From positions 1 to 64,000 of the IMG/VR virus record IMGVR_UViG_3300048123_000029: DNA of 64,000 nucleotides, one strand, 5' to 3'. Position numbers and translations under genes: made by a program. This document shows positions 1-8,789 of this stretch, one piece after another. How positions within the stretch are numbered: position 1 is the first letter of the stretch; each line of letters starts with the position of its first letter. Source of the stretch: a virus. The notes under the pieces were generated by a model. The model had not been told where the DNA came from, searched no databases, and saw only the letters and a program-made list of their open reading frames with translations.

Positions 1-1
1 C

Positions 2-505
2 TTAACTAATTCTTTTAGTAATGTATTATTTACAGGCGCAACAGCAAAAACAAATATTGGATTAAACGGTATACAGGTTAGGGGTAATAAAGGTTTTGTT
101 GCCCTCGGAGATGTTGTTCCCGGGTCCGCTAACGCGGTTGCTCAGGTATGGGGTAACACACAAGTATTCGGTACTTTAACAAGTAACGCTGCTCGTACTT
201 TTTCAGATAAAAATCTAAAAGAAAATATTATACCAATTTCAAATGCTTTAGACACGGTTTCGAAATTGGAGCCTGTTTCATTTAATTGGAAGCCAGATAT
301 GCGGGGTGTAGATTTAGGAACGCGCTATGGGTTTATAGCTCAGGACATGCAAGAAGTTCTACCTACTATCGTAAAAGAAGAAGAACATCTAACGCTGGAG
401 CACAATAATATTATATCAATAAATACTGCGGCTATTAAAGAGTTAGTAAATGAAATAAATGAACTTAAAGACGAAATAAAAACATTAAAAGAAAACAATG
501 GCTAG
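2..505 (+). CDS. Tail fibre C-terminus with S74-type intramolecular chaperone domain (5' partial)
   Basis: The frame is open from base 2, so this is the end of a longer gene and the Met at 266 is internal. A beta-rich stretch is followed by S-D-K-N-L-K-E-N-I (Ser codon at 203-205), which matches the Ser...Lys dyad signature of the peptidase S74/endosialidase chaperone domain. The conserved phrases 'LEPVSFNWK' and 'YGFIAQDMQEVLP' and a C-terminal coiled coil follow. In this family the domain trimerises the fibre and cleaves itself off before the Ser. The stop overlaps the next gene by 8 bases. It may be the far end of a gene like the one running off the right edge, but that cannot be shown here. 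Confidence 0.85.
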   Translation, partial: LTNSFSNVLFTGATAKTNIGLNGIQVRGNKGFVALGDVVPGSANAVAQVWGNTQVFGTLTSNAARTFSDKNLKENIIPISNALDTVSKLEPVSFNWKPDMRGVDLGTRYGFIAQDMQEVLPTIVKEEEHLTLEHNNIISINTAAIKELVNEINELKDEIKTLKENNG

Positions 506-2504
506 AATACCTACTTATCAAAAAGATGTAAATATTTCGGACCTTGATAGCTTTCTCGGTACAGACGGAGACAGCAACGAGTTAACTACCAAAAACTTCC
601 ATTTAGGAGATGTAGCTAATTATGTTATAGACAAGCTTATAGACCCTGACGCGACGGATTTTCAAATACCTGTATTTAATCAAAGCGGCAATAGAATAAC
701 AGGATCTATAATGAGTCAAGACAGTTCGCTTTCAAACGGCGTAGCTGGTACTAAGATAACTATAGCTGGTAACACAACTACTACAGGTAATGTAAAGATA
801 GATACGTTAACATCTGGGTACATACCTTTTGTTAATTCACCAGCAGGTAACGTATTGCGCGACTCTGGTTTTTATCAAGTATCTGCGCCTGTTACTGCAG
901 ACAAAGCTATTGGTTTAAATACAACTAAACTTGGTAGTGTTTACGGTGAATATCCAGATTTAAGAGTTGCATCTAGATCTTTAAATGATCCAGGTGTATT
1001 AGATTTATTTAGACCAGATGGAGATGTTCAAGCTGGCGACAGGGTTGGTATTTTGCAGTATAGTCTTGACGATCAATCTGCATACGCTGTAGCGCAAATA
1101 GAAGTAAAAACAATTGGTAATTCTGGATCTGGCAACTCAGGAGGTGGTAAATTTTGTATTAAAACATCTACAAATGTTTCAGGCGCTCAACCAACAGAAA
1201 GACTTTGTATAGACAATACTGGAGCAGATTTTTCAGTACCTATAAATGTAACAGACTTAAACCAATCAAGTTTTGCAGGTCAAGTGACAATACCAACTAC
1301 CCCCGTAGCAGCAACTGATGCAGCTTCTAAAGCTTATGTTGATTCACAATTTAGCGGCGGAAGTGTAACAGGAACTGGCACAACTAACGCGCTACCCATA
1401 TGGTCAGACGGACCAAACGGAGTTTTAGGGGATTCGCCTATAACTCAAATATTAGATTTTGGGGGTAATGTTAAAGAAATAAATATAGCGACCACATCAG
1501 GTAATGCAGCTCATTTTGACATAAATGGGGCAGGCGGCAAAGTAATTTTTGGTCTTCCATCCTCTACTCCGGCATTCGAACTAAAAATTGACAATACTGG
1601 TTATTATAGCCGTAACTTTCAGATGCGTGGAACTTTAGCTGTAGGAAGATCGCAACAATCCACAGCCGCTACTTTAGACGTAGGTAACGCAGGGGATCTT
1701 TACCCGGCTGCATTGTTTAGACACGGTGTTGTAATATCAAACAACCCATCAGGCGTTCAAGTTGACAACACGTCAATGGTTATTGGTGCTGGTAACAACG
1801 ACGTTGTATATGGGTCTGACAATTGTTTAGTTGTAGGTAACAATAATAGAATACTAGAAGACTCAGACAACTCATTAGCAGTAGGGCAGGGCAACACCAT
1901 CACAAACAATTCTGATAACTCTTTTGCTATAGGGCAAGGCAATACAATAGATGGATCCAATACCGGAACAAATTCTGTTAGATCTCAAGTATTAGGATAT
2001 CAAAACTCGCTAACTGGTTCCTTTTCATCTCTTATAGCAGGTGGTCAAAACACAGTTACAACAAGTCAAAACGCGGTTGCTTTAGGATTTAGCCACACAT
2101 TATCTGGTGCTGATTCTATGTTTGCTTTTGGCGAAAACAATACTGGGCCATCAGGGGCTAATGACAACAACTCATTTATGATTGGGGGTAACCTGACGGG
2201 AACCGATGGCACCATGGCGTTAGGCTTTAGAAATGACACATCATCTTACCCTGCTACAGATTATTCTAATGGATTAGGTAACACTAAATTCGCGGTATCA
2301 GTAGGAACAGTTACTAATTCCAATGCAATTATTATAACTGAAGGCGGTGTTAATAGAGGTGGCGGCGTTGCTCAAGTGCCACGTGTAGTGCTTCCGACAG
2401 TTGTAGAATTTAATTTTGCCAATGATGCAGACGCTGCTTCTAATGGTATACCTGTTGGTGGAATATATCATCATAACGGTAATTTAAAAATAAGAATAAT
2501 ATAA
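498..2504 (+). CDS. Tail fibre/adhesin with MARI N-terminal domain and YadA-like head repeats
   Basis: 668 residues. Residues 1-45 (MARIPTYQKDV...) resemble the N-termini of the genes at 2506 and 61373, so they probably form a shared virion-attachment domain. Around residue 265 lies the 'AATDAASKAYVD' linker common in phage fibres. Residues about 425-590 contain degenerate repeats such as 'NSLAVGQGNTI' and 'NSFAIGQGNTI', like the left-handed beta-roll head repeats of trimeric autotransporter adhesins (YadA). It is probably a trimeric receptor-binding fibre. It overlaps the upstream fibre gene and is followed one base later by the next one. No S74 domain is present. Confidence 0.75.
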   Translation: MARIPTYQKDVNISDLDSFLGTDGDSNELTTKNFHLGDVANYVIDKLIDPDATDFQIPVFNQSGNRITGSIMSQDSSLSNGVAGTKITIAGNTTTTGNVKIDTLTSGYIPFVNSPAGNVLRDSGFYQVSAPVTADKAIGLNTTKLGSVYGEYPDLRVASRSLNDPGVLDLFRPDGDVQAGDRVGILQYSLDDQSAYAVAQIEVKTIGNSGSGNSGGGKFCIKTSTNVSGAQPTERLCIDNTGADFSVPINVTDLNQSSFAGQVTIPTTPVAATDAASKAYVDSQFSGGSVTGTGTTNALPIWSDGPNGVLGDSPITQILDFGGNVKEINIATTSGNAAHFDINGAGGKVIFGLPSSTPAFELKIDNTGYYSRNFQMRGTLAVGRSQQSTAATLDVGNAGDLYPAALFRHGVVISNNPSGVQVDNTSMVIGAGNNDVVYGSDNCLVVGNNNRILEDSDNSLAVGQGNTITNNSDNSFAIGQGNTIDGSNTGTNSVRSQVLGYQNSLTGSFSSLIAGGQNTVTTSQNAVALGFSHTLSGADSMFAFGENNTGPSGANDNNSFMIGGNLTGTDGTMALGFRNDTSSYPATDYSNGLGNTKFAVSVGTVTNSNAIIITEGGVNRGGGVAQVPRVVLPTVVEFNFANDADAASNGIPVGGIYHHNGNLKIRII

Positions 2505-2505
2505 T

Positions 2506-3222
2506 ATGGCTAGAATAAGCACATACGCTTTAGACGCTAAACCGGATTTAGCAGATAAAGTATTAGGAACAAATACATCCGCAGGGGCAGCCAATCAAAC
2601 AAAGAATTACTCTTTGAACGATATGGTAAAAATGTTTAATAAAGAAAATGCTATTGCCATCGCGGGGCAAGCTATATTTGAATTTCAATCAGACAAATTA
2701 TTAGATGGCAGAGATAGCGGTACTATTAGTTTTAGAGCGGGAGAAGGTATTGATACCCCTTTTCAAAATATAGGCGAATTATTTATAAGTATTAAAAATA
2801 GCGGCAATAAAAGAATAATTGAGCTATTACAGACAATGGTCAAATCCAGAATTATATTGTGTCAAACAGACGATATAAATAACTTTGGCGCTTATTATTT
2901 AGACAACTTATTACAAGATTCAATAGAGACAGATTTTTATGTTGCTACGTTAGCGCCCGATCCTGATATGGTAAATGGCGTTATAAAAGAGAATAAATAT
3001 TATGCAATAGCGGAATACTTTAAGCAAGATGCGTTTGAAGTGTGGGACCAATCATCAGCATCTAACGTTTGGGCTATAACACATACACTTGACAAAAAAC
3101 CGTCAATTACAGTTGTAGATTCTGGAGACAATAAAGTATATGGAAAAATAGACTATATAGATAACAATAACTTAACAATAACATTTAACGCCGCATTTTC
3201 CGGCAAGGCTTATTTAAACTAA
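2506..3222 (+). CDS. Short tail fibre protein with MARI N-terminal domain
   Basis: 238 residues. The start MARISTYALDAKPDLADKVLG aligns with the N-termini of the fibres at 498 and 61373 (MARI, then a D..LGT-type turn). The C-terminal part contains 'VWAITHTLDKKPSITVVDSGDN...GKIDYIDNNNLTITF', a beta-sandwich pattern found in phage structural proteins. It lies in a fibre gene cluster one base after the preceding stop. It is probably a minor fibre or an adaptor; its receptor is unknown. Confidence 0.65.
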   Translation: MARISTYALDAKPDLADKVLGTNTSAGAANQTKNYSLNDMVKMFNKENAIAIAGQAIFEFQSDKLLDGRDSGTISFRAGEGIDTPFQNIGELFISIKNSGNKRIIELLQTMVKSRIILCQTDDINNFGAYYLDNLLQDSIETDFYVATLAPDPDMVNGVIKENKYYAIAEYFKQDAFEVWDQSSASNVWAITHTLDKKPSITVVDSGDNKVYGKIDYIDNNNLTITFNAAFSGKAYLN

Positions 3223-3228
3223 CAAATC

Positions 3229-4788
3229 ATGGCAGACATTAAATTTTTAGCCGGTCTCGATATAGACGGCAATATTAACTTAAACAAAGGGCAGCTACAA
3301 TCACCGGTAATTCACCCTTTATCAGCAAACCCCGCATCTCCCGAGGTAGGACAGTTGTATTATAATACTGGCGACTCTGAGCTAAGAATATACACTAGCG
3401 GCGGTTGGATCCCAGTAGGGGCAGACACGGATAACTATGTAGATGACGGTTCTTATAGCGGTGGTACTTTAACATTAGAGAGAACTGGTACACTTGGGGA
3501 TATTGATATTAGTGGTTTTCTTGAAATAGGTACAGGCGCAACGCAAGCTTTGGCAGGTAACACAACTACAATAACAACCACTCAGGCTGCTGCGATAATT
3601 ACTAATAGCGGTAAAACATCCTTTCCTGGATTTGGCACTACAGCTGGTACAGCTTTAGAAGGAAATACAATAATACCCGCAGACAGTTTATCAGATGTTC
3701 TTAGTAGAGGCAATACAACAGGTGGTACTGATATTGAAGTAGAAGCGGGAGACGACATCACACTAACCGATTCGTCTAAAATTATAATGGATTCAGATTT
3801 CCAAATATATAAAACTCTTGGGAACAATGCTATTATATCAGAAACTGGCTCAGGCGATTTATTGCTATTGTCAAACAATGAGGTTGAGATTAAGTCAGGG
3901 GAACTTGGAGAAACATATGCTAAGTTTACAAAAGATGCGGGTATAGAGCTTTATACTAATGATAGTAAAAAATTCGAAACCACCTCAACTGGTATTACTA
4001 TAACCGGTAAAGGTTTATCTACAGCTACAGCGGTAAATGACGCTAGCACAACATTAACCACAAAGGGTTATGTTGATGGGGAGATTAGCTCAGCTATTGC
4101 GGGCCAACTTGTTTTCCAAGGTGGGTATGACGCAAGTACAGACCCTCCAACTGGAACAGGAATATTAAAAGGTTATACATATGTTGTTACCACTGCTGGT
4201 AGCGGTACAGGCGGCTCTTTTTGGTCTGTTCCATTAGAAGTTGGTGATCTTATTATAGCCGAAAGCGATCAACCTACAACTGAAAGCGACTGGACAGAAG
4301 TTAACAAAAATATTGATATAGCAACTACCTCAACAGTTGGTGTTGTTCAGCCTAGCTCAGATAACTTTGCTATTAGTGGTACAGGATTGCTTACTATTAA
4401 AAATAACGGCGTTGCTCTTGGCACAGAAACAACTGGTAATTATGTGGCCTCTTTAACGGGCAGTACAAACGTAACTGTCTCAGGCGGTACAGGCGAAGGG
4501 TCAACACCTTCTGTTAGTGTCCCTAATTCAAATATTGATGCCAGAATAACCAATAGACAATATGCAGGTTTGATTGGTAATGGCTCATTAACAGATGTAC
4601 CCGTAACTTCCTCAACGCACGGGCTAGGAACTGATTCATCTCAGTTTATGGTTCAGCTTGTACAAGTGTCTAATGGCGAAACAGTTCATGCAGAAGTAAC
4701 TAGAGGTGCAAGTGGTTTAGTAACAGTTGGATTTACTACAGCACCAGCAACAAACGCTATTAGAATTTTAATTAATAAAATAGGATAA
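3229..4788 (+). CDS. Tail fibre protein
   Basis: 519 residues, rich in Gly, Thr and Ser. The N-terminus has the motif 'PASPEVGQLYYNTGDSELRIYTSGGW', a widespread phage tail-fibre element. The middle holds beta-helix-like repeats and another 'STATAVNDASTTLTTKGYVDG' linker. The C-terminal 60 residues ('LVQVSNGETVHAEVTRGASGLVTVGF') resemble the terminal beta-sandwich of many short fibres. It is probably a host-recognition fibre. The start is preceded by an A-rich leader without a Shine-Dalgarno box. Confidence 0.7.
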   Translation: MADIKFLAGLDIDGNINLNKGQLQSPVIHPLSANPASPEVGQLYYNTGDSELRIYTSGGWIPVGADTDNYVDDGSYSGGTLTLERTGTLGDIDISGFLEIGTGATQALAGNTTTITTTQAAAIITNSGKTSFPGFGTTAGTALEGNTIIPADSLSDVLSRGNTTGGTDIEVEAGDDITLTDSSKIIMDSDFQIYKTLGNNAIISETGSGDLLLLSNNEVEIKSGELGETYAKFTKDAGIELYTNDSKKFETTSTGITITGKGLSTATAVNDASTTLTTKGYVDGEISSAIAGQLVFQGGYDASTDPPTGTGILKGYTYVVTTAGSGTGGSFWSVPLEVGDLIIAESDQPTTESDWTEVNKNIDIATTSTVGVVQPSSDNFAISGTGLLTIKNNGVALGTETTGNYVASLTGSTNVTVSGGTGEGSTPSVSVPNSNIDARITNRQYAGLIGNGSLTDVPVTSSTHGLGTDSSQFMVQLVQVSNGETVHAEVTRGASGLVTVGFTTAPATNAIRILINKIG

Positions 4789-4800
4789 TAAAATTAAATT

Positions 4801-5793
4801 ATGTCGGTAAAACATTTATCAGATATTTTAGTAGATGGGAAGATCGGTGTTGGCACCGACTCTCCCACTGCTCAAATAGAAATAGCAGATAGTAGTGATA
4901 ATACATCTGGCCTTAGGTTCAAAACTGTAGGCTCAGGAAATCAAGATAATGTAAACTTCCACTTCCAGGGTACAGCTGGTAGTGCTCCTTTTTATATATC
5001 AAGAGCACAAACAGGCGGAGCGGAGATACAGCTGCAGAGAGATGGCGATATAATACTTAACGGTAACAACGGTGATAATACCGGAATTGGGACAACCCAG
5101 CCATCAGCAAAGTTAGATGTTAATGGTACAACTAGATTCAGAAGCAATTCAACTTTTAACGCTGCTTTATATGTGGGCAATTTGAGCATGAGTATAGAAG
5201 CTCAGCCTATATCAATAGGTGGGTTTGGTGATATTAACGCAGCAAGCTGGGCGCAAAATACATCTATAAGTGGATTAACATTAAAAAGCTCAGGCGTAAC
5301 ATCAGGATCCTATACTAACGCTAATATAACAGTAGACTCTAAAGGTAGAGTAACATCTGCTTCAAACGGTAGTAGCTCTGGCGTTGGTGGATCGGGCACA
5401 ACTAATTACGTGCCTAAATTTAGTAACAGCTCAACATTAACTAATAGTATAATAAGAGATAACGGATCTAGCGTCGCTATAGGAGCAACACCGGAGTTAG
5501 CTAATAAGCTTTTAGTAAATGGCAGTATGAGAGTTGTAGATGATATATATCTAAACACTGGAACGTCAAACTCGATAAAAGGTACTAGCGGTGGTGTTGA
5601 GATTTATACTAATCATGTCAAAAAGCTTGCCGTTAAATTCGGAGGAGCAACAGAAGTGTATGATGATTTAAAAGTAGATGAAGATGTGCTTTGTGAAACT
5701 ATAGGTAAAGGCTTAGTATTAAGATCGCCAAACGGAACAAGATACAGAATAAAAGTAGACAATAGTGGTAATTTATCAACAGAAACCTATTAA
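4801..5793 (+). CDS. Tail fibre protein, last of the left fibre cluster
   Basis: 330 residues. It contains phrases common in phage and bacterial beta-helical fibres: 'GKIGVGTDSPTAQIEIADSS', 'GIGTTQPSAKLDVNGTTRFRS' and 'NANITVDSKGRVTSASNG'. The first two are the repeat type usually found upstream of S74 domains, but here the protein ends without that domain. This could mean a minor fibre, or a fibre that borrowed its chaperone from a neighbour. A 67-base spacer follows with no clear hairpin. Confidence 0.68.
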   Translation: MSVKHLSDILVDGKIGVGTDSPTAQIEIADSSDNTSGLRFKTVGSGNQDNVNFHFQGTAGSAPFYISRAQTGGAEIQLQRDGDIILNGNNGDNTGIGTTQPSAKLDVNGTTRFRSNSTFNAALYVGNLSMSIEAQPISIGGFGDINAASWAQNTSISGLTLKSSGVTSGSYTNANITVDSKGRVTSASNGSSSGVGGSGTTNYVPKFSNSSTLTNSIIRDNGSSVAIGATPELANKLLVNGSMRVVDDIYLNTGTSNSIKGTSGGVEIYTNHVKKLAVKFGGATEVYDDLKVDEDVLCETIGKGLVLRSPNGTRYRIKVDNSGNLSTETY

Positions 5794-5860
5794 TAAGAAA
5801 TTAGATTACTTAAGAATTAGGTAATTATATAACCAATAGTAATAATTAAAACCAAAACCA

Positions 5861-6154
5861 ATGACACTATATTACCAGACTAATACGTGGACTAGTCAAC
5901 CACAACCAACAGAAAAAGCCGTAGAAACCTGGAAACACGCATCCACTAAGGCTAACTGGCGTATTGTTCAGTTACCAAATGGATTCTACCAAACAGAAAT
6001 AAAAGTACCAGACGAAGATTCTTGGAAAGATATTACAAGGAGAGAAACTATCGAGGGTGCAGAAGCGGCAATTGACGGATCAATTCAATATTATCAGAAA
6101 AAACTTGATTTTATAAAAGGCCCTAAAGTTGTAAAGACTTTTGAAAAAGAGTAA
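5861..6154 (+). CDS. Hypothetical protein upstream of groEL
   Basis: 97 residues, not recognised. It is Trp-rich in the first half (WTSQPQP, WKHAS, NWRIVQLPNGFYQTEI) and charged at the C-terminus. It has no membrane segment. It sits 20 bases upstream of the GroEL-like gene on the same strand and probably shares its transcript. Confidence 0.6.
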   Translation: MTLYYQTNTWTSQPQPTEKAVETWKHASTKANWRIVQLPNGFYQTEIKVPDEDSWKDITRRETIEGAEAAIDGSIQYYQKKLDFIKGPKVVKTFEKE

Positions 6155-6174
6155 ATAATTTAAAATTTAATTTA

Positions 6175-7728
6175 ATGGAATTTAATAACCCTAGTGAGAT
6201 AGTTAAAACTCTCACATTTGGCAATGAAGCCAAAGAGCAAATTATGCAAGGCGTCGAAAAATTGTCAAACGCAGTAAAGAGCACGTTAGGTGCTTCTGGA
6301 AAATGCGTTATATATGAAGACGCTCTTGGAAAACCGGTAATAACAAAAGATGGTGTAACCGTTGCGGAAAGCGTAGTCTTATTACATCCGGTTGAGAACA
6401 TTGGCGCAACACTCATAAAAGAGGCGGCAAGCAATACGGTAAAAGAAGCCGGGGACGGTACAACAACATCAACTGTCCTCGCGCATTCTTTACTAAAAAC
6501 AGTTAATGAAAATTTAGATGAAGAAAAAGTTAGAGAGCTTAAAAGCGGCATTGCTACTGGTGCTGAAAAAGTTATGGTTTATCTTGATAAAACCAGTATT
6601 GAAATTAAAGGTGATATGCTTAAGCAAGTTGCTGGTATTTCATGCAACAACGACTCAGAGCTTGGAGATAAAATTGGACAAGCTTATGAAAAAGTTGGAA
6701 AAAATGGAGTTGTTCTAATGGAAGAATCCGATACAAATGAAACTTATGTTGAGTTTGTTGATGGAGTTCAATTTGATAGCGGTTTAAAATCACCGCATTT
6801 AGCTACAGATAAAAATAAGGGCTCAGCTACATTAGAAGACCCATATATACTTATAGTTTCTTCACCTATACCCAATATACGAAGAATACAAAATGTATTA
6901 GAGTTTGTAATTAAAAATAAGAAAAGTTTATTAATAGTTGCAGACGTAGAGCAGCAGCCGTATCAAACGTTATTAGCTAATAAAGTAAAAGGCAATATAA
7001 AAGTAAATATTGTTGACATACCAGGCTTTGGCCCAACTAAACAGCAGACGCTTGAAGACCTTGCTATATTAACTGGCGCTAACATAATAAACGAGGAGTT
7101 AGGGGACGATTTAGACCTCATAGACCCTGATGTATTAGGCAAAGCGTTTAAAGCTGTTACAGACGACAAAAACACTGTTCTGCAAGTAGCCGAAGCAAAT
7201 GAAGAGGTTGCATTAAGAATAATGGATGTTGAAAAGCAAATAAGCGAAGAGACTAATCCGTTTTTTAAGAAACAATTAGAGCAAAGGCTATCAATGCTTA
7301 CCGGTCAAGTTGGTATAGTTTATGTTGGAGCAGACTCTAAAGTTGAATTAAAAGAAAAGAAAGATCGTGTTGAAGATGCGATTTATGCGACGAAAGCCGC
7401 TTATAAAGAAGGTATAGTCCCGGGCGGGGGTGTAGCTTTGCTAAATGCTTCTACACTGATTAAGCCGAAAAATAAAGGTGAAGAGATATTGCTTGCTGCA
7501 ATAAGATCACCGTATGAGACTATATTAGAAAACGCTAATATGCAAGTAGTTTATCCTCAAATCAAAAACAGGGGTATAGACGTTAAAACAGGTAAAGATG
7601 TTAATATGATTAAAGCCGGTATTATAGATCCGGTGTTAGTTACTAAAACAGCTTTAAAGAACGCAGTAAGTGTTGTCAATACAATTATATCTGCCGATTG
7701 TATAATCAGTAATAAAAGATTAGCATGA
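6175..7728 (+). CDS. groEL: Phage-encoded chaperonin GroEL (Hsp60)
   Basis: 517 residues against about 548 for E. coli GroEL. Family landmarks are present in order: 'AVKSTLGASGKCVIYED' and 'ITKDGVTVA' near the N-terminus, the nucleotide site 'KEAGDGTTTSTVLA' with its Asp, the apical-domain phrase 'IPGFGP', and 'DRVEDAIYATKAA...EGIVPGGGVAL' with the catalytic Asp of the hydrolysis site. The Gly-Gly-Met tail of cellular GroEL is missing. Apical substrate/GroES-contact residues differ (the SPYF region reads SPHL). It is predicted to form ATP-driven folding rings, probably for capsid or tail proteins. GroES follows with a 4-base ATGA overlap. The A-rich leader lacks a Shine-Dalgarno box. Confidence 0.93.
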   Translation: MEFNNPSEIVKTLTFGNEAKEQIMQGVEKLSNAVKSTLGASGKCVIYEDALGKPVITKDGVTVAESVVLLHPVENIGATLIKEAASNTVKEAGDGTTTSTVLAHSLLKTVNENLDEEKVRELKSGIATGAEKVMVYLDKTSIEIKGDMLKQVAGISCNNDSELGDKIGQAYEKVGKNGVVLMEESDTNETYVEFVDGVQFDSGLKSPHLATDKNKGSATLEDPYILIVSSPIPNIRRIQNVLEFVIKNKKSLLIVADVEQQPYQTLLANKVKGNIKVNIVDIPGFGPTKQQTLEDLAILTGANIINEELGDDLDLIDPDVLGKAFKAVTDDKNTVLQVAEANEEVALRIMDVEKQISEETNPFFKKQLEQRLSMLTGQVGIVYVGADSKVELKEKKDRVEDAIYATKAAYKEGIVPGGGVALLNASTLIKPKNKGEEILLAAIRSPYETILENANMQVVYPQIKNRGIDVKTGKDVNMIKAGIIDPVLVTKTALKNAVSVVNTIISADCIISNKRLA

Positions 7729-7982
7729 AAGCAATAAATCATTTTGTAATTGTAGATAAAATTAAAGAGCAGCCAACAAAAGTTGGTGGGCTAGAGCTTA
7801 CTGAAAAACAAAATAAAGACGTTCGTTACGTTAAAGGTAGAGTAATAAGTATAGGCGACCAAATAGATATACTGCAAGACGGTGATTTTGTTAGATATGA
7901 CAAACACGCTGGGCATGGAATAGAATGGAACGATCATTTGTATTATGTGCTAAAAATTTCAGATATAGTACTTATAGAATGA
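7725..7982 (+). CDS. groES: Co-chaperonin GroES
   Basis: 85 residues, slightly short for GroES. The pattern is the GroES barrel: 'FVIVDKIKEQPTKVGGLELTEKQNKDVRYVKGR', where GGLELT occupies the place of the mobile-loop GGIVLT, then 'GRVISIGDQ...DGDFVRYDKHAGHGIEW..HLYYVLKISDIVLIE'. It would cap the GroEL ring encoded just upstream, with which it shares an ATGA overlap, so the two are translationally coupled. Confidence 0.88.
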   Translation: MKAINHFVIVDKIKEQPTKVGGLELTEKQNKDVRYVKGRVISIGDQIDILQDGDFVRYDKHAGHGIEWNDHLYYVLKISDIVLIE

Positions 7983-8419
7983 GGCTAACTGGAACAGATC
8001 TGCAGGATATGAATTTGTTAAAGTATTACAGGCTTATCAGAAGGTGGGCCTGTAAGACTTATGACTTAAAAGATGCAGATTTAGAGCTACTTATTTACTT
8101 AGATTGCAAAATGCTTTTTACACGTAATGATTTTATTAATGGTGTGTACACCTATAGCTGGGATAAAAACCGGTGGGAACGCTTAAGGCGGAATGGTTGG
8201 ATTGATGTATTTAAAGAAAGAAATAGGACTACTTCAAAGTATGCTGTTTATAAAACATCAAACAAATGCAAGCTTTTAATTAAAAGAATATACAGAATAA
8301 TGTTAGCAGAGGAAGATTTGCCAACATCTGAACGAAGTACATTTTATAAAAACAAAACATATACGGATAAAGTTTATAACAAAGCTATTGACGATATGAT
8401 TAACGATAAAGAACGATGA
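7979..8419 (+). CDS. Winged-helix (MarR-like) DNA-binding protein candidate
   Basis: 146 residues from the ATG at 7979, chosen because it overlaps the groES stop as ATGA; the frame extends upstream to another Met at 7925. The alternation of helices in 'LLKYYRLIRRWA...LKDADLELLIYL', a recognition-helix-like 'RWERLRRNGWIDVFK' and a wing 'TTSKYAVYKTSNK' suggests a winged helix of the MarR type. It lies between groES and structural genes, so it could regulate late transcription. The function is inferred from the fold pattern only. Confidence 0.6.
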   Translation: MRLTGTDLQDMNLLKYYRLIRRWACKTYDLKDADLELLIYLDCKMLFTRNDFINGVYTYSWDKNRWERLRRNGWIDVFKERNRTTSKYAVYKTSNKCKLLIKRIYRIMLAEEDLPTSERSTFYKNKTYTDKVYNKAIDDMINDKER

Positions 8420-8787
8420 GTTTCAAATTAAAGTCTAAAGGTGAAATATTCGGTATCAACGAAGAACTATCTGAGTTTGGTAGACCAGTTTTTGAAAAAG
8501 ATTTAGGCGATGGTATTATAGCAGAAGCTAATCGTGATGGTACTACTTTTGTAAATAAAAATGTAAGCGAAAAAGAAAAGCGTGATTCTATTCCCGAAGA
8601 AAATAATCACCACGACCAAATGATAACAGGCCGTTTGCAATATACAAACGAAGAAGTTACTTGGAAAAAAGATACAAAGTCACCAGCTAGAGTATATCAG
8701 CGTGTTGGCGGAAGAATAGTAAATAAAACAACAAATGAGCCAGAAGGCGGTAACCTTGAATGGGAAGCTGAGGCTAAAAAAGCATAA
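8416..8787 (+). CDS. Hypothetical protein, probable small virion-associated protein
   Basis: 123 residues, not recognised to a named family. Hydrophilic, with 'ADR/AEANRDGTTFVNKNVS'-type phrases and a charged C-terminus. It overlaps the preceding gene as ATGA and is followed two bases later by the next. Similar small polar proteins often occur near the terminase of marine phages, so a structural role is possible. Confidence 0.6.
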   Translation: MSFKLKSKGEIFGINEELSEFGRPVFEKDLGDGIIAEANRDGTTFVNKNVSEKEKRDSIPEENNHHDQMITGRLQYTNEEVTWKKDTKSPARVYQRVGGRIVNKTTNEPEGGNLEWEAEAKKA

Positions 8788-8789
8788 TT

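Noticed and set aside
498-5793. Diversity-generating retroelement target in the fibre genes
   Set aside because: No reverse transcriptase and no template/variable repeat pair seen in the window.
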